From UBA3210 sp048359995 (GTDB lineage Bacteria > Bacillota_I > Bacilli_A > RFN20 > CAG-449), in contig DBGCPK010000017.1 in NCBI GenBank assembly GCA_048359995.1, positions 1-64,000 on the forward strand: DNA of 64,000 nt, in the 5' to 3' direction. The notes beneath the pieces were generated by a model. The model was not told where the DNA came from. It ran no database searches and saw nothing but the letters and a program-made list of their open reading frames with translations. Every line of letters begins with the position of its first letter. The first letter of the stretch is position 1. Shown piece by piece: positions 33,659-42,493 of the stretch. The position numbers and the translations under genes are program-made.

Positions 33659-33687
33659 AGTTTATCAAATCGTCTCTCTCTTTGCAA
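33659..33687 (-). promoter_or_regulatory. rpmB promoter
   Basis: On the minus strand TTGCAA (33687-33682), a 17-nt spacer and TGATAAACT (hexamer 33664-33659). The rpsT promoter at 59049-59077 has the same TGATAAACT core and spacing. Confidence 0.6.
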
Positions 33688-33713
33688 ATATATTTTTACA
33701 GAAAACAAAGATT

Positions 33714-34985
33714 TTACAAAATAATCTTGCTTTTTCTAAGCCCTTTCGGATATCGGTTGTTGATGCGGCCGTGTACCGCCTTTCCCCAACCGATGGCGTT
33801 TCCGCGATATTTCACCAGTACCGTTCCTTCGCGACATGGCAGATTCAACGCGTCTCCTTTCATGTAGCGGATCGCTTCTTCGTCGGACAATTCGATCTGA
33901 TTCGGATAATCTCCGATGTAATGAGAAAGGGCATGATCGAATTCGAAGCCGTACTTTTCCTTGACGCCGAGTTTGATTCCTCCGCGAAGAACGTTGAGAT
34001 TCCGAAAGTCGAATCGACGAGGAAGACGGTAAAAAATGCGGTCGAAAGAGTAGATGTAACCTTTGATTCCGAAGAGGCTGTCGTCGGATTCGGGGTAATT
34101 CCGCATCGTATCTGCCGCGCTTTCGGGTTTCCGTATCAGGCAATAGTAATGACCTTCTCCGGGAAAGCGATGTGGAAACAAGTGAATGCCAAGACCGCTT
34201 CCCGAAAGGTAAAAGCCGGAAAATTCGGGAATGTCATCGATTTTCGCATCGCTCGAATTCAGAAGATGCGCGATGACTTCCTCGTCTTCTTCATAGGAAA
34301 AAGAACACGTGGAGTAGATCATCTTTCCGCCCGGTTTAAGGAGACGATAGGCTTTCACAATCAGATCTTTCTGCACTTCCGCGCAGGCTTGCACTTTGGA
34401 ATAAGTCCAATCTTCCCGCATCTTCTTTTCCTTGCGGAACATTCCCGATCCGGAACAGGGAGCGTCTAAGATGATCTTGTCGAAAGAATCTTCGTAACAG
34501 GCAAAATCTTCGATGGAATTATTGGTAACGACGACATTTCCGAATCCCATTCTTTCGATGTTGGAAGAGAGAAGAAATGCGCGGTTTTTGGAAATCTCAT
34601 TGCTGACGATCAGACCGCGATCGCTTTTCAAAATGCCCGCGTGCGCCGTTTTTCCTCCCGGCGCGGCGCATAAATCCAAAACGATATCTTCTTCTTGGGG
34701 ACGTAGAAAATAAGAAGCCAGCGCCGAACATGGCTCGAAGATGTAATAAAGCCCCTGTTCGTGATAGATGTGTTTTCCCAACGGATCGATTTCTTCATCG
34801 TAAAGATAGCAATGTTCTGCCAAAGGGTGGGCTTCGAGAGAAGAAAAGCGATTCAAGAGAAATCCGTCTTCGATTTTTGCCGCGTTGACGACGATCGATT
34901 TCCGCGCCTTGCCGTCGAATGAGCGCATCAAGGCGGAAATTTCGTCTTCGGGCAGATATTTTTTCAAATGTTCTCGGAATTCCAT
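33714..34985 (-). CDS. RsmF-like rRNA (cytosine-5) methyltransferase, NOL1/NOP2/sun family
   Basis: 423 residues. The methyltransferase core has DLCAAPGGKT (SAM binding), DAPCSGSG (about 175) and YSTCSF (about 228), so all parts of the m5C mechanism are intact. The C-terminal third carries the PUA-like region of the RsmF/YebU type (GWGKAVHGRINNRYPKGLR). The start is placed at MEFREH (34985) with GGTGA upstream and an extended -10 TGCTATACT at 35010-35002; the frame continues upstream as non-homologous sequence. It is the only intact rRNA m5C methyltransferase of this family in the window. Confidence 0.9.
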   Translation of the reverse strand: MEFREHLKKYLPEDEISALMRSFDGKARKSIVVNAAKIEDGFLLNRFSSLEAHPLAEHCYLYDEEIDPLGKHIYHEQGLYYIFEPCSALASYFLRPQEEDIVLDLCAAPGGKTAHAGILKSDRGLIVSNEISKNRAFLLSSNIERMGFGNVVVTNNSIEDFACYEDSFDKIILDAPCSGSGMFRKEKKMREDWTYSKVQACAEVQKDLIVKAYRLLKPGGKMIYSTCSFSYEEDEEVIAHLLNSSDAKIDDIPEFSGFYLSGSGLGIHLFPHRFPGEGHYYCLIRKPESAADTMRNYPESDDSLFGIKGYIYSFDRIFYRLPRRFDFRNLNVLRGGIKLGVKEKYGFEFDHALSHYIGDYPNQIELSDEEAIRYMKGDALNLPCREGTVLVKYRGNAIGWGKAVHGRINNRYPKGLRKSKIIL

Positions 34986-35001
34986 TGCTTTCACCGAAGA
35001 A

Positions 35002-35010
35002 AGTATAGCA
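35002..35010 (-). promoter_or_regulatory. Extended -10 of the RsmF-like gene
   Basis: Minus-strand TGCTATACT, with a possible TTGCTT -35 about 21 nt upstream. Transcripts would start a few nucleotides before the SD. Confidence 0.45.
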
Positions 35011-35122
35011 GATCTTCGAGGTTTTTCGAAGCAAAAGAGCGATAAACGAAGCGCATTTGTAGATTTAGGGCAAAAAAAGAAAAGACCGGCGAAATGTAGT
35101 TTCATTTTTTTCTTAAATTGGT

Positions 35123-35145
35123 TATAATCCTTTATTAAAGGAGGT
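35123..35145 (+). promoter_or_regulatory. ATP synthase operon -10 and ribosome binding site
   Basis: TATAAT at 35123-35128 precedes an ideal SD AAAGGAGGT (35137-35145), which is 9 nt before the TTG at 35155. A convincing -35 is not visible, only T-rich sequence. Confidence 0.5.
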
Positions 35146-35154
35146 CGTCGATTC

Positions 35155-35544
35155 TTGAAAACGTGGTCGAAAAGAAAGAAGGCTTTTGCCCTGTACGGAG
35201 GAGTCAGTTTGATCTTGATTTTACTTTCGATGATCGGACTTTTTTTCGGCGAATGGGCGAGCGTCGCCGTCATGTCCGTCAGCGCGCTTTTCGGCTTCTG
35301 CAATCTTTTGATCTATCTTCGAAGCGAAGGGGATATCGCGCCGGACGGATTAAAAACTTCGTTCGCGCTTCACATTCTGCTTCGCTCAGTCGTGCTGATC
35401 GCCGCTTTGACGGCTTCGGCTTTCATCGTGTATTTTTCGATGGGGGAAACGGCGCTTCGGGTAAGGTATTCAATGGTGCTTCTGTCGGCTTTGCCTTTTC
35501 TCGCGGATACGGCGATCGTCGTTTACGTCGGCGTGAAGGAGTAG
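35155..35544 (+). CDS. atpI: ATP synthase subunit I-like membrane protein
   Basis: A 129-residue protein with four hydrophobic helices, in the position of AtpI directly before atpB. The sequence is poorly conserved, as usual for this subunit, so the call rests on topology and location. AtpI assists c-ring assembly in some bacteria. The start is TTG, chosen because AAAGGAGGT lies 9 nt upstream and no ATG fits. It ends 3 nt before atpB. Confidence 0.7.
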   Translation: MKTWSKRKKAFALYGGVSLILILLSMIGLFFGEWASVAVMSVSALFGFCNLLIYLRSEGDIAPDGLKTSFALHILLRSVVLIAALTASAFIVYFSMGETALRVRYSMVLLSALPFLADTAIVVYVGVKE

Positions 35545-35547
35545 AAA

Positions 35548-36324
35548 ATGTCTAAGGAACTGATCGACCAATTGTTTCATTTCGGCTGGGATATGTTTTC
35601 CGGCGAGGTGATAATGTCCTTGATCGTGATGGGGATCATCGCGCTTCTTTCCTTTGCCGTCTTTTTTGTTTTTCGGAAAGCCGATCCTTTAAAACCGGAT
35701 CGCGGATTCGCGATGCTCGTGGAATCGCTCGTGGAGAAATTGGAGAATTTCACCGAAGAGATGATGGGAAAAAAATGGCGATCTTTTGCCGGATATGTTC
35801 TCGGATTGGGCGCCTACATCTCTCTCAGTTTTTTGGTTTCTTTGATGGGATTTCCGGGACCGTTTACTTATCTCGGCAATACGATTTCCATCGCGCTTTG
35901 CACGTTCCTTTTGATTCACATCACGGCGATTCGGAAGAACAAACTCCGCTATTTCAAGAGATATGTCGATCCTATTCCGGTCTTGCTTCCGGTGAATCTT
36001 CTTTCGATGTGGTCGCCGCTTTTATCGCTGTCTTTGCGTCTTTTCGGAAACGCGCTGGCAGGGTATACGCTGATGACGATCGTCTACTACTTTTTGGGAA
36101 TGCTTTCCGACGCGATTTTCGGATCGTTTGTAATTTCAGGCGTTTCCAGCATTTTGCTTCCGCCTCTGATCACTCCGGTTTTACACGCATATTTCGACGT
36201 GTTTTCCGGCGCGATACAGACGTTGATTTTCGTGATGTTGACCATGATGTTCATTTCTCAGGAAGACCCCGACGAAGGGGAAGAGATCGAGAATGTCGTC
36301 AGAGTTCAGAAAGGAAAAGCGTAA
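35548..36324 (+). CDS. atpB: F-type ATP synthase subunit a
   Basis: 258 residues, five to six membrane helices. The essential stator arginine is in LSLRLFGNALAG, followed by LPPLITPVLHAYFDVFSGAIQTLIF, the conserved last helices. It forms the ion half-channels next to the c-ring. The acidic C-terminal tail is short. It begins 3 nt after atpI and is followed by atpE. Confidence 0.95.
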   Translation: MSKELIDQLFHFGWDMFSGEVIMSLIVMGIIALLSFAVFFVFRKADPLKPDRGFAMLVESLVEKLENFTEEMMGKKWRSFAGYVLGLGAYISLSFLVSLMGFPGPFTYLGNTISIALCTFLLIHITAIRKNKLRYFKRYVDPIPVLLPVNLLSMWSPLLSLSLRLFGNALAGYTLMTIVYYFLGMLSDAIFGSFVISGVSSILLPPLITPVLHAYFDVFSGAIQTLIFVMLTMMFISQEDPDEGEEIENVVRVQKGKA

Positions 36325-36336
36325 GGAGGTGAGATT

Positions 36337-36555
36337 ATGGATTTGAGATATATAGGCGCGGCTCTCGCGGTATTGACCGGATTCGGTTGTGCAATCGGCG
36401 AAGGGCTGATCTGCACCAAAGCCGTCGAAGGTATGGCCAGAAACCCGGAAATGTATTCGAAATTGCGTACGGCGATGATTATCGGCTGTTCGTTGACCGA
36501 GACGACCGGCATTTACGGCCTGCTGATTGCGATTTTGTGCTTGTTTGCAGCGTAA
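36337..36555 (+). CDS. atpE: F-type ATP synthase subunit c with two-carboxylate ion site
   Basis: A 72-residue hairpin: helix 1, polar loop ARNPE (R35, P37) and helix 2. The ion-carrying carboxylate is E55 in LTETTGIYGL. A second acidic residue, E22 in AIGEGL, lies in helix 1 exactly where Na+-binding c-subunits have Gln (VGQG in Ilyobacter), and T56 and Y60 also match the Na+ site pattern. This two-Glu arrangement is known from the Na+-driven ATP synthase rotor of Fusobacterium nucleatum. Sodium coupling is therefore likely but not proven. SD AAGGAGG. Confidence 0.95.
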   Translation: MDLRYIGAALAVLTGFGCAIGEGLICTKAVEGMARNPEMYSKLRTAMIIGCSLTETTGIYGLLIAILCLFAA

Positions 36556-36568
36556 GAAGGAAGGAAAT

Positions 36569-37129
36569 ATGAAATTTTTATTGAAAAGTATTTCTTTAAA
36601 CGGCGGGCTGGAACTTCCCGACGGAGAAGAATTCGTCAGCAAGGTCTTCCCCAACATTTGGGCGTTTCTCGTGCAATTCATCGCTTTTATTCTGATGATG
36701 CTCATCGTCATCAAATTCGCGTATAAGCCGGTCAGTCGGTTTTTGAACAAACGGAGAGAGTATATTGCCGAGAATCTTCGCGAAGCCGGAGAAAAGAACG
36801 CCAAGGCGGAAGCCAACGTTCTCGATTCGATGGAGCAACTCAACAGAGCGAAAAAAGAAGCCGTCGAGATGATCGGCGAAGCGGAAAAAACGGCGCAGAA
36901 AGAACGGGAACTGCTGATGCAAAAAACGCAGGAAGATATCAGGAAGCGGAGAGAACAGGCTCAAAAAGAGATCGAGAGGGAAGAGGAAAAAGCCGTCAAG
37001 AGGATACACGACGAGGTCGTCGATCTGGCTTACGAAACTTCCCGGAGCATCTTGCAGAGAGAAGTCTCCTCCGAAGACGACAAAAAACTGGTCGACGATT
37101 TCGTCAGCGACCTGTTGGAGAAGAGATAG
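36569..37129 (+). CDS. atpF: F-type ATP synthase subunit b
   Basis: 186 residues: an N-terminal membrane helix (about 30-50) and a long charged coiled coil of the peripheral stalk. ATG 36569 follows AAGGAAGG; an earlier in-frame start overlaps atpE. The first 28 residues before the membrane helix are longer than in many b subunits. It sits between atpE and atpH, the standard order. Confidence 0.93.
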   Translation: MKFLLKSISLNGGLELPDGEEFVSKVFPNIWAFLVQFIAFILMMLIVIKFAYKPVSRFLNKRREYIAENLREAGEKNAKAEANVLDSMEQLNRAKKEAVEMIGEAEKTAQKERELLMQKTQEDIRKRREQAQKEIEREEEKAVKRIHDEVVDLAYETSRSILQREVSSEDDKKLVDDFVSDLLEKR

Positions 37130-37132
37130 ACG

Positions 37133-37678
37133 ATGGATTCCCTGTATTCCCGCTATGCCGGCGCGATGTTCGCCATCGCCGAAGAAGAAAAGAAAATCGA
37201 AAACTATCGTCAGGAATTCAAAAAACTGAAAACCGTTTTTCTGGAAAACGAAGAATTGGTTCGGTTGCTTTCGTCGTACTTTCTCGAAAGGGAGGAAAAA
37301 GAAGAGGTCATCGATCGGGTTTTCCGCGACGCGGACCCGATGACGAGAAATTTTCTCAAAGTAGTCTCCTTAAATCGAAGAATGAATTGCGTCGTGCGGA
37401 TCATCGACGAATTCGTCGAACGGTGCGACGAGAGTTTGGGGATCCTCGAAGGAACCGTCTACTCGTTCCGCGCTTTGGATGAACATCAGATGCAGAGTTT
37501 ATCTCACGCGTTGTCGTCGCGCTTGAAAAGTCGGGTTGAATTGACTAATTCCGTCGACGAACGGCTTTTGGGAGGAGTCAAAATCATCGTCGGAGACCGG
37601 ATTTACGACGGTTCGGTCAAAAACAAATTGGAAAAAATGAAAGAGTCATTGCTTTCGGGAGGTTACAATGGAGATTAA
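37133..37678 (+). CDS. atpH: F-type ATP synthase subunit delta
   Basis: A 181-residue delta/OSCP protein with an N-terminal helical bundle (YAGAMFAIAEEE) and the C-terminal GGVKIIVGDRIYDGSVKNKL signature. It links b to the alpha3beta3 head. Overlaps atpA by 11 nt, with atpA's SD inside it. Confidence 0.93.
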   Translation: MDSLYSRYAGAMFAIAEEEKKIENYRQEFKKLKTVFLENEELVRLLSSYFLEREEKEEVIDRVFRDADPMTRNFLKVVSLNRRMNCVVRIIDEFVERCDESLGILEGTVYSFRALDEHQMQSLSHALSSRLKSRVELTNSVDERLLGGVKIIVGDRIYDGSVKNKLEKMKESLLSGGYNGD

Positions 37679-39176
37679 ATCGAATGAAATCGCGAATCTG
37701 ATCAAAAAGCAGATCCGGAACTACGCGCATAAAATCGAATCGAACGACGTGGGAACGGTTATCAGCGTCGGAGACGGTATCGCGACGGTATACGGCCTCG
37801 ACAAGGCGATGCTTTCGGAACTTTTGGAGTTCCCGCACGGAGTTTACGGTATGGTGATGAATCTGAACGAAGACAGCGTCGGCGCGATTCTTTTCGGTAA
37901 CGATTCTCTGATCGAAGAAGGGGATTTGGTCAAACGGACGCATCAGGTCGTGGAAGTACCCGTCGGAGACGCGCTTTTAGGACGCGTCGTCAACGCGTTG
38001 GGACAACCGATCGACGGGCTCGGAGAAATCGCCGCCGACAAAATGCGCCCGATCGAACGGATTGCTCCGGGAGTAATGACGAGAAAATCGGTCGATGTAC
38101 CTCTGGAAACCGGAATCAAAGCGATCGACACGATGATTCCGATCGGACGAGGGCAGAGAGAGCTGATCATCGGCGACCATCAAACGGGAAAGACGGCGAT
38201 CGCCGTCGACACCATCATCAATCAAAGAGGAAAAAACGTACTCTGCGTTTATGTGGCGATCGGACAGAAAAATTCCACCGTCGTTCAGTTGGTCGAAAAA
38301 CTGAAAGAATTCGGTGCGATGTCCTACACGACCGTCGTTTCGGCGACGGCGAGCGAACTGGCTCCTCTGCTTTACATCGCGCCCTATGCCGGCGTGACGA
38401 TCGCGGAAGAATGGATGGAACAGGGAAAAGACGTTTTGATCGTATACGACGATCTGTCCAAACACGCGGTGGCATATCGTACGCTCTCTTTGCTTTTAAA
38501 ACGATCGCCGGGTCGGGAAGCCTATCCGGGCGACGTCTTTTATCTCCACTCGCGTTTGTTGGAAAGAGCCTGCCGTCTGAGCGCGGAATGCGGAGGCGGA
38601 TCGATCACTGCGCTGCCGATTATCGAAACGCAGGCGGGGGATATTTCGGCGTACATTCCGACCAACGTCATTTCCATCACCGACGGGCAGATTTTCCTGC
38701 AAAGCGAATTGTTCAACGCCGGTCAGCGCCCTGCGATCGATTCGGGCTTATCCGTATCCCGCGTCGGTAGTTCCGCGCAATACAAATGCGTCAAGCAGAC
38801 CGCCAAGGCGCTGAAAATCGAATTGGCGAGTTATCGCGAATTGCAAGCGTTTGCCCAATTCGGTTCGGATCTCGACGAAGTTACCAAAAAGACGTTGATT
38901 CACGGAGACGTCTTAATGGAAGTCTTGAAGCAGAATCAGTACGCGCCGATGGATTTCGTCCGTCAGACCGTCGAAATCTTTACGGTACAGCATCGCTATT
39001 TGGATACTCTTTCCAAAGAGAAAGTTCGGCCTTTCCTCGATCGACTTTGGATCAATCTGAAAAAAGATCACGCCGATATTCTGGAAGAAATTCGAAAAGA
39101 AAAAGCGCTCTCCGACGAATTGGTGAGCCGTTTGAAAGATGCCGTCGCTTCGATCGCGGAAGCGCTGGCCGATTAA
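37668..39176 (+). CDS. atpA: F-type ATP synthase subunit alpha
   Basis: 502 residues with the nucleotide-binding P-loop GDHQTGKTA (about 169), YDDLSKHA, and the alpha signature PAIDSGLSVSRVGS. It is the non-catalytic head subunit. Full length compared with homologues. Confidence 0.97.
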   Translation: MEIKSNEIANLIKKQIRNYAHKIESNDVGTVISVGDGIATVYGLDKAMLSELLEFPHGVYGMVMNLNEDSVGAILFGNDSLIEEGDLVKRTHQVVEVPVGDALLGRVVNALGQPIDGLGEIAADKMRPIERIAPGVMTRKSVDVPLETGIKAIDTMIPIGRGQRELIIGDHQTGKTAIAVDTIINQRGKNVLCVYVAIGQKNSTVVQLVEKLKEFGAMSYTTVVSATASELAPLLYIAPYAGVTIAEEWMEQGKDVLIVYDDLSKHAVAYRTLSLLLKRSPGREAYPGDVFYLHSRLLERACRLSAECGGGSITALPIIETQAGDISAYIPTNVISITDGQIFLQSELFNAGQRPAIDSGLSVSRVGSSAQYKCVKQTAKALKIELASYRELQAFAQFGSDLDEVTKKTLIHGDVLMEVLKQNQYAPMDFVRQTVEIFTVQHRYLDTLSKEKVRPFLDRLWINLKKDHADILEEIRKEKALSDELVSRLKDAVASIAEALAD

Positions 39177-39190
39177 GCAAAGGATAACCT

Positions 39191-40030
39191 ATGTCACAGG
39201 GATTAACGAAAACCAAAAGAAGAATCCAGTCGATCTCTTCCACCCGAAAGATCACCAAAGCGATGGATTTAGTCGCGACGGTAAAACTCAAAAGGTGGAA
39301 AGAAAACATGGAAAATACCCTTTTCTATCTCCGCAATTTGGAAGAGATCGTTTTTTCCTGTTCGTGTAGCGATAAGAATCGGGAAGAAATTCCGGAATTG
39401 AAAACGTTCGAATCGGAATCCCGATTGTTCGTCGTCGTCACTTCGTGCTTGGGGTTATGCGGCGGTTACAATTACAACATCTACAAATATCTCGACGGGG
39501 AGTTGAAAGACGGAGATAAGATCATGATCGTCGGAACGAAAGGATATTCCCATTACGTTAATGAAGAGATCGATTTGGATACGCGATATCTGAACCTATC
39601 TGACAAATTCGATTATCCGAAGATCACCGAACTGGTCGGTGAAATCCAAGACCTTTATCGAAGCGGAAAATACAAAGAAATACGCTTGATTTCGACGACA
39701 TATCGGAATTCGCTGACTTTCGTTCCTGCATCGACGCCGGTGTTGCCGCTAAACGAGGCTTTCGCGGAAGACGAAAATGCCGTCATTTACGAGCCGAATC
39801 GGGATGAAGTTTTGAAAGAACTGATTCCGAAGTATCTGAATACGCTGATCTATGCGAAATTCACGGAAGCGATCGTCTGCGAATACGCGTCCAGAAGAAA
39901 CGCGATGGACAGCGCCAACGACAACGCCGACGAGTTGTTGGAAAAATTGCAGATCGAATTCAATAAAGCGAGACAAGCCGCGATCACGCAGGAGATCACC
40001 GAAGTGGTCGGAGGCACAATCAATAAGTAG
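39191..40030 (+). CDS. atpG: F-type ATP synthase subunit gamma
   Basis: 279 residues. N-terminal TKRRIQSISSTRKITKAMDLVA and a C-terminal helix ending with ITQEITEVVGG, the paired coiled-coil helices of the central stalk. The middle Rossmann-like domain is normal apart from a short Cys-containing stretch (FSCSCSDKNRE). It couples rotation to catalysis. Confidence 0.94.
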   Translation: MSQGLTKTKRRIQSISSTRKITKAMDLVATVKLKRWKENMENTLFYLRNLEEIVFSCSCSDKNREEIPELKTFESESRLFVVVTSCLGLCGGYNYNIYKYLDGELKDGDKIMIVGTKGYSHYVNEEIDLDTRYLNLSDKFDYPKITELVGEIQDLYRSGKYKEIRLISTTYRNSLTFVPASTPVLPLNEAFAEDENAVIYEPNRDEVLKELIPKYLNTLIYAKFTEAIVCEYASRRNAMDSANDNADELLEKLQIEFNKARQAAITQEITEVVGGTINK

Positions 40031-40041
40031 GAGGATATGAA

Positions 40042-41454
40042 ATGAGTGATTACAGTTACGGCACCATCGTTCAGGCCATCGGACCGATCGTCGACGTCAA
40101 ATTCGAGAAAGAGCATCTGCCGAAATTGCTGACGGCTCTGAAAGTGGAACTCGACGAAGAGCATACTTTGACCATCGAAGTCCTGCAACACATCGGCGAC
40201 GATATCGTTCGCGCGGTCTCCATGGGCGCGACGGACGGTTTGGTTCGGGGAATGAAAGTCAAAAATACGAACGCGCCGATTTCCGTCCCTGTCGGCGAAC
40301 AGACGTTGGGACATATGTTCAACGTTCTCGGAGACCCGATCGACGGAACTTCGTCGGAGGATTACGCGTCTTGTCCTCATCTTCCGATTCATCGCGCCGC
40401 GCCGAAATTCGAAGATCAAAGCACTTCGACCGAGATTTTGGAAACCGGAATCAAGGTCATCGATCTCCTCTGCCCGTATGTCAAAGGAGGAAAAGTCGGA
40501 TTATTCGGAGGTGCCGGAGTTGGAAAAACCGTACTCATTCAGGAGTTAATCAACAATGTGGCTACCGAACGGCACGGTTTATCGGTTTTCGCCGGCGTTG
40601 GAGAGCGTTCACGCGAAGGAAACGACCTCTATTTCGAGATGAAATCCAGCGGCGTTTTGAGCAAGACGGCACTGGTTTTCGGTCAGATGAACGAACCGCC
40701 GGGCGCGCGTATGCGCGTAGCCCTCAGCGCTTTAACGATGGCGGAATATTTCCGCGATGCCAAAAATCAAGACGTTTTGCTGTTCATCGACAACATCTTC
40801 CGTTTCACGCAAGCGGGAAGCGAAGTGTCGGCGTTAATCGGGAGAATGCCTTCCGCAGTCGGTTATCAACCGACGCTGGCGACGGAAATGGGGCAACTTC
40901 AAGAGAGAATCACTTCGACGAAAAACGGTTCGATCACTTCGATTCAGGCGATCTATGTTCCTGCCGACGATCTAACCGATCCGGCACCGGCGACGACGTT
41001 TTCTCATTTGGACGCGAAGACCGTTTTGGATAGGAATACGGCGGCGTTGGGAATTTATCCGGCGGTCGATCCTTTGGAATCCTCTTCCAATATTCTCGAT
41101 CCGAACGTCATCGGAGAAAAGCATTATCGGGTTGCAAGAGAGGTTCAGCGAATTCTTCAACGCTACAAGGAATTGCAGGATATCATCGCGATTTTAGGAA
41201 TGGACGAATTGTCGGAAGAGGACAAAACGCTGGTCAATCGAGCGCGGAGAATCCGAAATTTCCTTTCTCAGCCTCTTCACGTCGCCGCCGCGTTCAACGG
41301 ACAGGAAGGCATATACGTGCGAAAGGAAGATACCATTCGCTCTTTCGAGGCGATTTTATCAGGAAAATACGATCATTATCCGGAAATGTGTTTTCTTTAC
41401 GTGGGAACGATCGAAGATGTCGAAAAGAAACGCGAGGAATTAGATGGCAAATAA
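40042..41454 (+). CDS. atpD: F-type ATP synthase subunit beta
   Basis: 470 residues with P-loop GGAGVGKTV (about 157), catalytic Glu region GVGERSREGNDL and the DELSEEDK motif near the C-terminus. It carries the catalytic sites. Overlaps atpC by 11 nt. Confidence 0.97.
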   Translation: MSDYSYGTIVQAIGPIVDVKFEKEHLPKLLTALKVELDEEHTLTIEVLQHIGDDIVRAVSMGATDGLVRGMKVKNTNAPISVPVGEQTLGHMFNVLGDPIDGTSSEDYASCPHLPIHRAAPKFEDQSTSTEILETGIKVIDLLCPYVKGGKVGLFGGAGVGKTVLIQELINNVATERHGLSVFAGVGERSREGNDLYFEMKSSGVLSKTALVFGQMNEPPGARMRVALSALTMAEYFRDAKNQDVLLFIDNIFRFTQAGSEVSALIGRMPSAVGYQPTLATEMGQLQERITSTKNGSITSIQAIYVPADDLTDPAPATTFSHLDAKTVLDRNTAALGIYPAVDPLESSSNILDPNVIGEKHYRVAREVQRILQRYKELQDIIAILGMDELSEEDKTLVNRARRIRNFLSQPLHVAAAFNGQEGIYVRKEDTIRSFEAILSGKYDHYPEMCFLYVGTIEDVEKKREELDGK

Positions 41455-41839
41455 GTTGACGATCAAAATGGTAACGCCGGACGGAAAAAAGAGAGAAGAT
41501 CAGGCGGAAATTCTCAACGTCGTCACTACTTCCGGTGCGATGGGAATTCTTCCGAAACACCTCCCTTTGGTTGCCGTATTGGAGATTTCGCACCTGAATT
41601 ACCGGAACGAAGGAAAAATATACGAGTATTCGATTTCCGGAGGCGTGATGAACGTCAAGAAAGACGAAGTCCTTCTGCTGTTGGAAGCTTTTGAATCCAA
41701 AGAAGAAATCGATTTCTCCCGTGCGGACGAAAGTCGGAAAAGAGCCGAAGAGCGCTTGGCTTTGAAAGGGCCGAATATCGATATCCGGCGGGCGGAAATC
41801 TCGTTGAAAAGAGCCTTGAACAGGCTGAGCATGAAATAG
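41444..41839 (+). CDS. atpC: F-type ATP synthase subunit epsilon
   Basis: 131 residues: an N-terminal beta sandwich (MGILPKHLPLVAVL and YSISGGVMNV) and a C-terminal helix pair (RKRAEERLALKG). It can inhibit ATP hydrolysis. Last gene of the operon, followed by a strong terminator. Confidence 0.93.
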   Translation: MANKLTIKMVTPDGKKREDQAEILNVVTTSGAMGILPKHLPLVAVLEISHLNYRNEGKIYEYSISGGVMNVKKDEVLLLLEAFESKEEIDFSRADESRKRAEERLALKGPNIDIRRAEISLKRALNRLSMK

Positions 41840-41840
41840 G

Positions 41841-41865
41841 AAGAGTGGACAACCACTCTTTTTTG
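41841..41865 (+). terminator. ATP synthase operon terminator
   Basis: AAGAGTGG and CCACTCTT form an 8-bp stem around ACAA, then a T-run. Confidence 0.9.
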
Positions 41866-42016
41866 CTGACAAACACGATCTTCGTGATCTCCGCTTTATT
41901 TCTTCAAATTTTTTGCCGAAAGTATATCCAAACTCCTTCAAATGGATCGTTCGATGAGAGATTCGAAGAACGAAGAAAACAAGTTGACGGGAAATATGGA
42001 AATTGAGATCGGAAAA

Positions 42017-42025
42017 TGATATGAT
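42017..42025 (+). promoter_or_regulatory. Possible extended -10 for dtd-mnmA
   Basis: TGATATGAT lies 18 nt before the dtd start. No good -35 at the proper spacing. Confidence 0.35.
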
Positions 42026-42043
42026 AACGTGAAAGGTGAGTCT

Positions 42044-42493
42044 ATGAGAGTGGTTGTGCAAGTGGTAAAAAAGGCGGAAGTGACGATCGGAGATAAGACG
42101 TTTTCGAAAATCGGCGAGGGCTTGCTTCTCTTTGTCGGCTTTGCCCCGAAAGACGATACGGCAACGATGAAAAAGACGATCGACAAAGTGATGTCTCTGC
42201 GGATTTTCGCCGACGGAAAAGGGAAGACCAATCTTCCCTTCGATCGAAATAGGCACGAGATTCTTTGCGTATCGCAGTTTACTCTCTACGCGGATATCCG
42301 TCACGGAAAACGCCCTTCTTTTACTTCCTGTATGCGTTCGGAAAACGCCGCGTCCCTTTACGAAGAAACGCTGGAATATCTGAAATTCGAAGAGTACCGG
42401 GTCAAAAACGGTCTTTTCGGCGCGGATATGAAAGTCGGATCGGTCAATGACGGACCTTTTACGCTTTTCGTCGACAGCGAGGACTTAAAATGA
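42044..42493 (+). CDS. dtd: D-aminoacyl-tRNA deacylase
   Basis: A 149-residue DTD with SQFTLYAD and NDGPFT, the two motifs that form the chiral proofreading site (cis Gly-Pro). It removes D-amino acids and glycine mischarged to tRNA. ATG 42044 follows AAGGTGAG. In other Firmicutes dtd usually follows relA; here it precedes mnmA with an ATGA overlap. Confidence 0.94.
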   Translation: MRVVVQVVKKAEVTIGDKTFSKIGEGLLLFVGFAPKDDTATMKKTIDKVMSLRIFADGKGKTNLPFDRNRHEILCVSQFTLYADIRHGKRPSFTSCMRSENAASLYEETLEYLKFEEYRVKNGLFGADMKVGSVNDGPFTLFVDSEDLK

